Assembly: GCA_902801475.1 (NCBI GenBank) | Contig: CADCIO010000003.1 | Span: 28,869-92,868, forward strand | Direction of reading: 5' to 3' | Length of the DNA stretch: 64,000 nt | Source: an uncultured Bacteroidales bacterium | Lineage (GTDB): Bacteria; Bacteroidota; Bacteroidia; Bacteroidales; Bacteroidaceae | Shown: positions 20,218 through 28,374 of the stretch, piece after piece | Layout of the letters: every line of letters starts with the position of its first letter | Numbering within the stretch: the stretch's first letter is position 1 | Translations under genes and position numbers: made by a program | Notes under the pieces: model-generated | What the model saw: only the letters and a program-made list of their open reading frames with translations | Told to the model about the DNA's origin: nothing | Database searches by the model: none

Positions 20218-20769
20218 TTAGTCTCCATCCGGGTCGTCCACCAACGTGCCGCCACCACCGTTGTTGTTGCCACCAGTGTTCTCGCCATCACCGTTGTTCT
20301 CGCCACCTTCGTTCTCAGGGTCTTCCACGTTGCCCTCATCGCTGGAGGTCACACGCTTCACTTCCTTGCCCGTGCGGTCGTAGCAGGTGATTTGGATGGC
20401 AGTGCCGGCAAGTTCCTCCTTGAGTTCCACTGCGGGGGTGAAGATGATGCGTCGGCTCTTGATGAGGGCGGTCTTCACCTTGTTCACATCCTCCACCGCC
20501 TTGGCGCGGAGTCCGAATCGCATGGTGCCGAGTCCTGGGAGTGCCACCGAATGACCTTCTGTCGCCCATGCCTTGATCACCTCACCTGCTGCATCCCAGC
20601 AAGCCTGCATCACACCCTGGCTCACTCCGCTTCGGAGCGCTGCTTCGCGGATCACCTTCTGCTGATTCAGCGAGGTGTAGAGTTCTGGAGACATCACGTA
20701 GCGCCACACGCCCGCATCCGTCTTGTTGAATTTCACCAGTCGTTCAACTGCTTTCACTTTCAATGCCAT
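20218..20769 (-). CDS. HU-like DNA-binding protein with Gly/Asn/Asp-rich tail
   Basis: A 183-residue HU/IHF-related protein of the longer Bacteroidetes type. The start at 20769 fits the family (M-A-L-K-V-K-A-V-E-R-L). Residues 1-110 hold the HU fold, including V-A-L-P-G-L-G-T-M-R-F where HU has its beta arms. Residues 145-183 are a low-complexity tail rich in G, N, E and D. Relatives usually neighbour a smalltalk gene, a VirE/DUF3987 primase and an amidase-like gene; here the first partner follows directly and the others lie 7 kb away beyond an inserted cassette. Confidence 0.85.
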   Translation of the reverse strand: MALKVKAVERLVKFNKTDAGVWRYVMSPELYTSLNQQKVIREAALRSGVSQGVMQACWDAAGEVIKAWATEGHSVALPGLGTMRFGLRAKAVEDVNKVKTALIKSRRIIFTPAVELKEELAGTAIQITCYDRTGKEVKRVTSSDEGNVEDPENEGGENNGDGENTGGNNNGGGGTLVDDPDGD

Positions 20770-21331
20770 AATCTCATTTACAATTTTACCATGTACCACG
20801 TACAATTGATGGGTTAATAATTAGTTAGTTTCTCTACGTCGACGTGTCTCCATTCGGCTCCTTTTTGCCCGCTGGTTAGGAAAATTTTGCTGGCCAGTTT
20901 CAAAAAAATCTTTCTCCAGGCAGGGCGCAAATCCACCTCATTTTGACACTGCAAAGTTACGACATTTTCCTTGCGGTGTCAAACTTTCACCCTCCAATTG
21001 GAGCGATTTTCAACATCAATTCACGCGATTTTCAACAAGGCTATGACAAATGACAGATGACAGTTTTTGAAAATCGAGGGATTAATGGGTTAGTATTATA
21101 TATTAATATATAATACTAAAGCTCTCTTTTCTCAAATTCAAAAAACTGTCATTTGTCATACTGTCATTTGTCATCAGAAAAGAAGAGTCATGTGGCTTGA
21201 TCACATCCGACCATCTGGTGGTGGGGTTGGGACTACGGAAAGCGAATTTTCTTCAAGGTAACAAATTGTGAGGATAAAAAATTAGAGGAAAATTTGCTGG
21301 GAATAAAATAAAAATGTTCTGGTCCTTGTAT
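20770..21331. other. Gene-free stretch with a 30-bp perfect palindrome in a larger foldback
   Basis: No gene is supported. A perfect 30-bp A+T palindrome occupies 21090-21119 (TTAGTATTATATATT and its mirror). It is nested in a longer inverted repeat: ATGACAAATGACAG-type sequence at 21042-21072 is matched by CTGTCATTTGTCAT-type sequence at 21135-21175, itself tandemly doubled. A GACAGATGACAGTTTT match recurs at 30671-30686. Confidence 0.65.
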
Positions 21332-21398
21332 AAAAAAACAGAAGACTTCAATGAAATCTTCTGGAGGCGGGGCTCAAGGCCCATTACGGGCGGAGAAC
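21332..21398 (-). ncRNA. Candidate short RNA upstream of the restriction gene
   Basis: On the minus strand TTTG (21431-21434), a 19-base spacer and TATCTTTG (21404-21411) form a good promoter. About 65 nt later comes an intrinsic terminator: CAGAAGATTTCA/TGAAGTCTTCTG (21339-21363) followed by seven T (21338-21332). Between them is a GCCC-GTAAT-GGGC hairpin overlapping a GGGCC-TTGA-GCCC alternative. No reading frame of note. Expression is inferred from these signals. Confidence 0.55.
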
Positions 21399-21471
21399 CG
21401 ATGCAAAGATAGAGAGTATATTTCAAACAACAAAGTTTTTTCAGAAAAAGTTGAAAAAAGATGGAAACTTC

Positions 21472-21502
21472 TTGTTAGAGAGATTGGTTTTTTGTAACTT
21501 TG
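21472..21502 (+). promoter_or_regulatory. Promoter of the type IIG restriction gene
   Basis: TTG at 21472-21474, 20 bases, then TAACTTTG at 21495-21502. The box lies 18 bases before the ATG at 21521, so the transcript has a very short leader. It also rules out the in-frame TTG at 21500 as a start. Confidence 0.65.
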
Positions 21503-21520
21503 CAACCAAATGAAACTGAT

Positions 21521-24500
21521 ATGAGCACAAGACTAACCATACAAGACGCACTTAAGCGCGTACACTTGAATACGGTGACGCTAAAAAATGAAGAGAATGC
21601 AAGGTTTATAAATGCCTTGCAGGCTCATATCAAACCTCGAAGCCAGATAACGAATTTTTCTGAAAAAGTGGTGGAGTCTCATGTGAGGGATTTCCTCGTG
21701 GAGGCGTTTTACAAAGGCGAGCATTACATAGGCAAAAAGGACGAGAATAACACCGATCTATGTATATTTGCAGAAAACAGTGAAGTCTCTGCAGCACAAG
21801 TTTTGATAGAATGTAAGAATCCCAAGTCTGACAATCAGGAGATGATAAATGACGATCACCTGAATCGTAAAGCTCTTCATGAAGTTATTACTTATTATAT
21901 TGACGAACTATCTCGTGGAAATTATGAGGTTAAATATCTCATTGTGACAAATGGTTACGACTGGTATGTCTTCGAGGCTCAGATGATACGCCAACTTATC
22001 GCTACAAATGACCTCATTAAGAAATATGCTGCAGTGAAGGCGCCATCTATGTGGAAGTCAAAAGCAGACACATTTTATAAAGAGGAAGTGAAACCTGTCG
22101 TAGATCGTGTCCTCGATCGTCTTGTCTATACCAGCTTCTCACTTGATAAAGCAGAACATTCCGTTGGCATCAAAAGTATCTGCAAGATTCTTAGTCCTTA
22201 TTTTTTGCTCAAACAGTCATACAATGATAAGTATGCTCTGAACGAACGATTCTATAATGAGCTACTCTATATCATTGGTTTGGAAGAGAAGAAAGAGAAT
22301 GGAAGGCCTATAATCACGCGGCGTTCTGAGAAACGTGAAGCTGCATCTCTACTCGAGAACACACTCCACCAGTTGTTGGATTTCCCCCAGTTTACTTGTC
22401 TAGACGATGAAGGTCAAATGGATCTTGCCCTGGAGCTGGTATTGACGTGGGTGAACCGTATGCTTTTCATCAAGTTGGTCGAGTCGCAACTTGTTAGTTT
22501 CAATAAGGATGAGAAACAATACAAATTCTTTTCGAACAAAAACATCAAGGACTACAACGACCTGAATGAATTGTTCTTTCAGGTGCTTGCCGTTAGGGAA
22601 GCTGATCGTCATTACCTCAATCCTGAGTTAGAAAACATTTACAAGAAAGTGCCCTACCTTAACAGTCGTCTTTTTGAGCTATCTAAGATAGAAAGAGACT
22701 TCTTCCGCATTTCAAGCTTGAAAGTGGAAAAGATGAAATACTTTGAAAAGACAGTGCTGGCTGAAGATGCAAAGGCGAACACAAAGGTTGACAATATAAA
22801 ATATATCGTTGATTTCCTCAATCACTACGACTTCGGCGCCGACTCGAAGGAGATGCTAAGTTTTGACCGCGAGGAAAAGGAACTTATTAATGCCGCAGTG
22901 CTTGGAAAGATTTTCGAGAAAATCAACGGCTATAAGGATGGCGCCGTTTTCACCCCATCAACCATCACCCAGTTCATCTGCCAGCAGACTCTTGAACGCA
23001 CTGTGTTAGAGAAATTTCAGGAGCAAGGATGGGAGTGCTCTACGATGAAAGAACTGAAAGAACTCATCAACAAAGACAATCGTGAGCAAGCTAATCAAAT
23101 TGTCAATTCTGTGCATGTTTGCGACCCAGCTGTAGGTAGCGGTCATTTCCTTGTATCGGCTCTCAACCAACTCATTGAAATCAAATACCGACTTGGTATC
23201 TTGCTAGACGATGAAGGATTGCCGGTTAAGGACTATAGCATCAAAATCATTGATGATGAGCTTGTGATACGCGACGAAGAAGGTAAACGGTTCGTATATA
23301 AACGTAATACAGGAACGCTAGGACTCCAGAAGGTGTTGTTCCGCGAAAAACGTGACATTATTGAGAAATGTCTGTTCGGTGTGGACATCAATCCCAACTC
23401 CGTAAATATATGCCAGTTGCGTCTTTGGATAGAGCTTCTTAAAAATGCTTACTACGACGAAAGCAATCATTTGACGACACTCCCTAATATTGATATCAAT
23501 ATCAAGTGTGGTGATAGTATGGTGCATCAAAAACGTCTGACAGATAACTTGCAGGGGGAAATGGCACGTGCCCGAATGAATGTTCAAGAATATAAACAAC
23601 TGGTCGCCGAATATAAAAATATTCATGACAAAGAGAAACGCAAAGAGAAAGAGGCTCGTCTCAACGAGCTTAAGAAGAATATCCTCTATGTCATCAAAAA
23701 CGAGGATGAACTGTATAAAAAGCGTAATAAAGCTCAAGCTGAATGGAATGAATTGACGAGTTCAACGTATTATGGAGCTATTGGGCATGAAGATGACGAG
23801 AAAAATGAGAAACTTCAAGCGAAAATTGCTAAGCTGAACACAAAAATTGAAAAAATAAATGAACAAATAAAAGAGCGTGAGGAAATGTACAAACGGGCTG
23901 TTGAATGGCGTTTCGCATTTCCAGAAGTACTTGATGATGTTGGGCGTTTTATTGGTTTCGATTGTATAGTAGGCAATCCTCCATACATATCGATTGCCAA
24001 ATTAAAGGAGGTTGCCAAGAAGGCTCTTTCTAAAGGAGGATACGAATCATATAACAGCAGCGGCGATATCTGCATGTTATTCTATGAATTTGGAATGGAA
24101 TTGCTTAAGCCACAAGGACTGCTTATGTACATTACATCCAACACCTGGCTGCGTTCCGATTCGGGAGAAGGGATCCGACAGTATATGTATGCTAATTCTG
24201 ACCCCTTGCTGCTTATTGATTTTAAAGATGCGCAATTGTTTGATAATGTAACGGTTGCGACCAATATCCTTATGGCTCGTAAGTGCAAGAATAGTCATAA
24301 GACTATGGCATGCGAAATAGATGACTATAAGAAAAAGTTGAATCTTAGTGCATATATATCAAACAGACTCGTTGAAAACAGTTATGATGCTGAGAACCCG
24401 TGGGTTGTTTTATCCGAAGCCGATAAAGCTATTTTATCAAAGATAATTCAAGCTTGTAAGAAGGATGCAGACACGCCTCCTGCGACCTTGTATTCTATGG

Positions 24501-25258
24501 GTTATAATATCTATCGAGGTTTCACTACTGGACTTAATGAAGCGTTTAGCATTAAGGACAGAAAAGAGCTTGAGCAGTTAACGACAGAAGAACCGGATTC
24601 TCAAGCAATCATTGTTGATATGGTGAGAGGGGAGGATCTTAGCAAATTTAAATTCAATGACCATATTTGGTTGCTCAACATCCATAATGGTTTGAAAAAA
24701 GATAAAGAAAAAGGGGAAGAAGGACTGCCAAGAGTCGATATAAACAACTATCCTATTGTTAAAAAAAGGCTGGACAATGAGAAAATTCACCATAAACTAG
24801 TAAAGAGAGAGGACCAGGGTGATACCCCTTACAACCTGCGCAATTGTGCATATCTGCGCGAATTCGAAAAACCGAAGATTATGTGGGGAGAATTATCGGA
24901 TAAACCAAAGTTTGCATACGACAAGGATGGTCGCTATTATTGTCTCAACACCGTTTTCTTCTTTACAGGCGAACGACTAGAGTATCTGTTGTGTTATTTA
25001 AACTCATCAATATGTGAATACATTTTTTCCAAGCGATGCACCACTTCTGGTACGGGTACTATGCGTTGGCTGAAATATACGGTGGAGCGAATACCTATAC
25101 CACAATTGACCGAGATACAAGAAGCGGAAATAGTGGATTTGTATTATGAGTACGAAAAAACTTTAGATGAGAATGTGTTAAAGAAAATCAATAATCTCTT
25201 CTATCAATATATAGGCTTAGACGATGAGGATGTCAAAGTTATAGAAGGTACTATTTGA
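21521..25258 (+). CDS. Type IIG restriction-modification enzyme (single chain)
   Basis: A 1245-residue fused nuclease and N6-adenine methyltransferase of the Eco57I-like type. The N-terminal part (about 40-200) is a PD-(D/E)xK nuclease: D79 and E97-C-K99. The methylase has motif I D-P-A-V-G-S-G-H-F at about 535 and the catalytic N-P-P-Y at about 819, with a long coiled-coil insert between them (about 690-790). The last 300 residues (Y-R-G-F-T-T-G and following) resemble a TaqI-like target-recognition domain. Restriction, methylation and recognition on one chain need no partner subunit. Base use is visibly AT-richer than the neighbouring core genes, which suggests transfer. The next two genes follow on the same strand. 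Confidence 0.92.
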   Translation: MSTRLTIQDALKRVHLNTVTLKNEENARFINALQAHIKPRSQITNFSEKVVESHVRDFLVEAFYKGEHYIGKKDENNTDLCIFAENSEVSAAQVLIECKNPKSDNQEMINDDHLNRKALHEVITYYIDELSRGNYEVKYLIVTNGYDWYVFEAQMIRQLIATNDLIKKYAAVKAPSMWKSKADTFYKEEVKPVVDRVLDRLVYTSFSLDKAEHSVGIKSICKILSPYFLLKQSYNDKYALNERFYNELLYIIGLEEKKENGRPIITRRSEKREAASLLENTLHQLLDFPQFTCLDDEGQMDLALELVLTWVNRMLFIKLVESQLVSFNKDEKQYKFFSNKNIKDYNDLNELFFQVLAVREADRHYLNPELENIYKKVPYLNSRLFELSKIERDFFRISSLKVEKMKYFEKTVLAEDAKANTKVDNIKYIVDFLNHYDFGADSKEMLSFDREEKELINAAVLGKIFEKINGYKDGAVFTPSTITQFICQQTLERTVLEKFQEQGWECSTMKELKELINKDNREQANQIVNSVHVCDPAVGSGHFLVSALNQLIEIKYRLGILLDDEGLPVKDYSIKIIDDELVIRDEEGKRFVYKRNTGTLGLQKVLFREKRDIIEKCLFGVDINPNSVNICQLRLWIELLKNAYYDESNHLTTLPNIDINIKCGDSMVHQKRLTDNLQGEMARARMNVQEYKQLVAEYKNIHDKEKRKEKEARLNELKKNILYVIKNEDELYKKRNKAQAEWNELTSSTYYGAIGHEDDEKNEKLQAKIAKLNTKIEKINEQIKEREEMYKRAVEWRFAFPEVLDDVGRFIGFDCIVGNPPYISIAKLKEVAKKALSKGGYESYNSSGDICMLFYEFGMELLKPQGLLMYITSNTWLRSDSGEGIRQYMYANSDPLLLIDFKDAQLFDNVTVATNILMARKCKNSHKTMACEIDDYKKKLNLSAYISNRLVENSYDAENPWVVLSEADKAILSKIIQACKKDADTPPATLYSMGYNIYRGFTTGLNEAFSIKDRKELEQLTTEEPDSQAIIVDMVRGEDLSKFKFNDHIWLLNIHNGLKKDKEKGEEGLPRVDINNYPIVKKRLDNEKIHHKLVKREDQGDTPYNLRNCAYLREFEKPKIMWGELSDKPKFAYDKDGRYYCLNTVFFFTGERLEYLLCYLNSSICEYIFSKRCTTSGTGTMRWLKYTVERIPIPQLTEIQEAEIVDLYYEYEKTLDENVLKKINNLFYQYIGLDDEDVKVIEGTI

Positions 25259-25369
25259 TTTCCTGTTAAACAATCTTAATTTTATAATCAAATACGCAAC
25301 ATTTAAAATATTTTTACTTAACTTTGTTGCCTAAAAGAAATCTAAATCAGAATTTTTTAATCAGAAGTT

Positions 25370-26425
25370 ATGGACTACAAGGAAATTTTCGGGCGGAGGC
25401 TAAAGAGTGCCCGCCTAATGAAAAAGCTAACGATGGATGAGTTATCACGGCGTACAAATGGCGAGGTGGGCAAGCCAAATATCTCGAAATACGAGGCTGG
25501 CAAGATGATGCCGTCTTCCAAGGTTCATATTGCATTGGCAAAAGCCCTCGGAATGGATTTCGACTACTTTTTCCGTCCAGTGACGGTGCAGATTACCCGC
25601 CCGGCAGACTATCGCAAAAAGTCCAAACTGAGCAAAGGCGATGAGAATGCCATTAACGAGGAGGTGAAGGACAAAGCCGAACGTTATCTGGAGATAGAAG
25701 ATACTCTGGGTATAAGCATGAAGTTCGACTATGATCTAAGCGACATTGTGGTTTCGAATAGAAACGATGTGAAGCGCGTGGTGGCCCGCATCCGTAAAGA
25801 TTGGAATTTGGGTCTTGGCCCCTTGAGTAACATTATTGATATTCTGGAGGCTCATGGTGTACGAGTGATAGAGATTGAAGCTCCCGACGAGTTCGACGGC
25901 ATGTGTATTTTCGTCGGCGAAAAGAAACCAGTTCTTGTGCTCAATAAGCATTACACCATTGAGCGCAAACGATTCAACGCTCTACATGAGTTCGGCCATT
26001 CTGTAATGCGAATGAGTGACAGTCTCTCTCAGAAAGAAAAGGAGAGTCTTTGTCATTACTTTGCTGGGGAGCTGTTGCTTTCATCAGAAGTGCTGTGCGA
26101 GGTGTTTGGCATGCGTGTTAAAAAGGTGTTCTTGAACGAGGTAGGCCGTCTACAGACCCAGTTTGGCATTAGTATTGATGCTATCTTCCATCGTCTGAAG
26201 GATGAGCACATCTTGAACGATGCCCTCTACACCCAATTCTGTATTAAACAGAATATGGATTCGAGATTGAAGAGATGGGCAAAAACTTCTACATATTTGG
26301 GAGAAGAAACTTCTTACAGACTCTCGCGTATGGTGTATCGTGCCTTAGCCGAAAACCTCATTAGCGAGGAAAAAGCAAACGAAATTCTTGGTACTAACGA
26401 AATATCTTATATCGACAATAAATAG
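25370..26425 (+). CDS. XRE helix-turn-helix + ImmA/IrrE metallopeptidase-like regulator
   Basis: A 351-residue fusion. Residues 6-60 are an XRE/Cro helix-turn-helix (S-A-R-L-M-K-K-L-T-M-D-E-L-S-R-R). Residues 180-260 are an ImmA/IrrE (DUF955) zinc-peptidase-like domain with H206-E-F-G-H210. Such fusions regulate prophages, integrative elements and toxin-antitoxin modules, often by derepression after cleavage. A TAACTTTG box at 25319-25326 suggests its own promoter, 111 bases after the restriction gene. The stop is two bases before the next start, so the pair is translated together, as in toxin-antitoxin and RosmerTA-like modules; the comparison is inference. Confidence 0.85.
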   Translation: MDYKEIFGRRLKSARLMKKLTMDELSRRTNGEVGKPNISKYEAGKMMPSSKVHIALAKALGMDFDYFFRPVTVQITRPADYRKKSKLSKGDENAINEEVKDKAERYLEIEDTLGISMKFDYDLSDIVVSNRNDVKRVVARIRKDWNLGLGPLSNIIDILEAHGVRVIEIEAPDEFDGMCIFVGEKKPVLVLNKHYTIERKRFNALHEFGHSVMRMSDSLSQKEKESLCHYFAGELLLSSEVLCEVFGMRVKKVFLNEVGRLQTQFGISIDAIFHRLKDEHILNDALYTQFCIKQNMDSRLKRWAKTSTYLGEETSYRLSRMVYRALAENLISEEKANEILGTNEISYIDNK

Positions 26426-26427
26426 AT

Positions 26428-27342
26428 ATGACTTACAATTTTGTAGTTGCTGAAAAGGCGACAATAGATTATTTCAGTCTCGACAGGATAATGAATGCTA
26501 TCGCTAAAGCATTTGAGACGGTGAACGAACCTGCTATTATTGGGGATGCAGAAAGGTTTATAGGAAAACTCGTAATGACCCAATACACTTTCGAAGATTT
26601 GGGCAGTAAAATGAAAGCACAAGTACACGACGGACAGAAACACGGAATGTTCAATGTAATGAATTTTGAGGATGAGGTATGGGATGAATTCCTGGATTTT
26701 CGTAAACCTTACAGCTGTTGTATATCGTGGGAGCAGAGTGCTGCGTTGTATTGGTCGCAGAAGATTCCAGATTGTTGGTTGGTGAGCGAGTCGGAACAAG
26801 TGTTGGACTTTGCCCAAAGTATGGGCGTTCCTATTATGACCATTGAAGAAATGCAAAAAATCTTTTTTGCCGATGAGATATTCGAAACGGCTCAGGGCTA
26901 TCCTCCACCTTCTTTTGTTGTGGCTCCATTTGACCCTCGTGTAGATGTAGGCAAGGTAGAGGCTGCTTTTAGCGAAGGACTGGAAGGAGATCTGGCAGTG
27001 CTTAAGCAGAAATCATATTGGGTCGTTGTGTGTGTACTCTTCGAGTGGTTTGGCTGGATTGGCCAACGAAAACGTGCAGACTTCTGCCGTTGGGTGAATG
27101 CCCATTTTCATTTCGACAAGCCTCTTGATGCTAATATCGATATAAAGTCTGCTATTAATAAAATAAATGTAAAGGAACGCAATCTGGACCTTTGGCCTGA
27201 TAACCCATACCGAGACCTGGCTTACCTGTTGCGAGAAATGTTCTTTGGCGAACGCCAAGGACTACAGAATGGCTTTTATGTTTATGCCAATGAGCCGCTT
27301 TATTTAAAGCCTGGGAAGATGTGGCGACGCAAAGATTGGTAA
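26428..27342 (+). CDS. Putative PIN-like effector, partner of the ImmA/IrrE protein
   Basis: 304 residues, no signal or membrane segment. I cannot name a family with confidence. The segment at about 115-145 (C-W-L-V-S-E-S-E-Q-V-L-D-F-A-Q-S, then G-V-P-I-M-T-I-E-E-M) closely resembles the last strand and helix of PIN-domain nucleases, but the usual Asp before it is replaced by Glu/Ser. The C-terminal half (about 160-304) is rich in aromatic residues and unassigned. It is coupled to the XRE-ImmA gene by a two-base gap and ends at a terminator. A toxin or abortive effector role is inferred from context. Confidence 0.6.
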   Translation: MTYNFVVAEKATIDYFSLDRIMNAIAKAFETVNEPAIIGDAERFIGKLVMTQYTFEDLGSKMKAQVHDGQKHGMFNVMNFEDEVWDEFLDFRKPYSCCISWEQSAALYWSQKIPDCWLVSESEQVLDFAQSMGVPIMTIEEMQKIFFADEIFETAQGYPPPSFVVAPFDPRVDVGKVEAAFSEGLEGDLAVLKQKSYWVVVCVLFEWFGWIGQRKRADFCRWVNAHFHFDKPLDANIDIKSAINKINVKERNLDLWPDNPYRDLAYLLREMFFGERQGLQNGFYVYANEPLYLKPGKMWRRKDW

Positions 27343-27385
27343 GCTCGTTATACCTTCTGATATACTTTCCAAACATTGGATTATA

Positions 27386-27421
27386 CCCGATATACCTTAG
27401 TGTGTATCGGGCTATTTTTTT
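27386..27421 (+). terminator. Intrinsic terminator after the PIN-like gene
   Basis: CCCGATATAC (27386-27395) pairs with GTGTATCGGG (27402-27411) with one mismatch and a 6-base loop, followed closely by a run of seven T. Confidence 0.75.
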
Positions 27422-27522
27422 CACTTTATGCTGAAAAAAACACACTAATTTTGCATCGTCTTCCGAGATATGCAGCCGATTTGTGAGCTGGCTATCCAGA
27501 GATAGGCGGAAGCAAAGAAACA

Positions 27523-27798
27523 ATGGTTACAAAAATCTTAAAAGTGATGGCACAGTCGGAACCAGTGTATGTGCCGAGCAAGAAAGCCGACAACGGTCAA
27601 CTTGCCAAGTCGATGATCAGGCTCAAGGAACTTGGTGGTGACTATGAGGATGAGTACATCTGTGCGATGTTCGGAAACCTCGCCCTCTGCAGGTTTGCCG
27701 TTGAAAGCACGGTGGTGGCTTCGCTGCGTTTCCAGACGCATGAATCGAACGGTTCGTATTTTCAGGACGTGGTGGCAAGCGACATTCAAAACATTTAA
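27523..27798 (+). CDS. Hypothetical protein (91 aa) before the primase genes
   Basis: A 91-residue soluble protein; M9 (27547) is an alternative start. No family recognised. The central part has C-A-M-F-G-N-L-A-L-C and several charged turns. A TAATTTTG box at 27446-27453 could be its -7 element. It stands 33 bases before the next gene on the same strand and so probably belongs to the primase locus rather than to the defence cassette. Confidence 0.6.
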   Translation: MVTKILKVMAQSEPVYVPSKKADNGQLAKSMIRLKELGGDYEDEYICAMFGNLALCRFAVESTVVASLRFQTHESNGSYFQDVVASDIQNI

Positions 27799-27831
27799 TC
27801 ATTAACCCTGAGTTGGAGTGAGGAGATTCAT

Positions 27832-28374
27832 ATGAGCACAGAGAGTTCAAGAGTTCAAAAGGTTCAAGAAGTTCAAGAATTCAAAGTGTTGGCGCCAAAA
27901 TCTGAAACTTCTTCTCGCAAACAATTCAGAACAATGGAAACAGCAAAAAACAATTTCAAGCAGCAGATTTTGCAAAATGTCCAGATGGACACACAGACAA
28001 CATTCATGAACAACGGCGACATCAACATCTTTCCATGCCTATGGGAGAAGGATAAGGCTCCTGTGACAGCCGATGGCAAGGGCATCGTTCGCTATCGCGC
28101 AGGAGTGATGGTGGAAGAAGATGGCAGGACTCGCATGAAGCGTTATCGTGATGGCAAGAACGGTCCCAAGTATGAGACCATCTTCCAGACAGCCCACGCC
28201 GATGTGAAGCGTACTCGCGAGAATTCAAAACATCATCCCCATCGCGGATGCCTGAAGGTGGAGTTCAGATTCCCTCGCCGCTATCCGCTCTCATTGATGA
28301 AGAGCCTCTTTATTCAGGAGTCCGAAGAGGTCATGGCTTATCTTAATTCACGAAAGGAGGAAACCGTATGGTAA
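27832..28374 (+). CDS. Hypothetical protein co-encoded with the VirE/DUF3987-type protein
   Basis: A 180-residue protein. GAGGAG lies close upstream of the ATG at 27832; M35 (27934) is another possible start. The first 20 residues derive from a tandem GTTCAAGA-type repeat (27843-27887) and read R-V-Q-K-V-Q-E-V-Q-E. The remainder is basic, with R-Y-R-A-G-V, R-M-K-R-Y-R-D-G-K and a C-terminal L-K-V-E-F-R-F-P-R-R-Y. Its stop overlaps the next start (ATGGTAA), so the two are translationally coupled. I do not recognise a domain; nucleic-acid association is plausible from charge. Confidence 0.6.
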   Translation: MSTESSRVQKVQEVQEFKVLAPKSETSSRKQFRTMETAKNNFKQQILQNVQMDTQTTFMNNGDINIFPCLWEKDKAPVTADGKGIVRYRAGVMVEEDGRTRMKRYRDGKNGPKYETIFQTAHADVKRTRENSKHHPHRGCLKVEFRFPRRYPLSLMKSLFIQESEEVMAYLNSRKEETVW

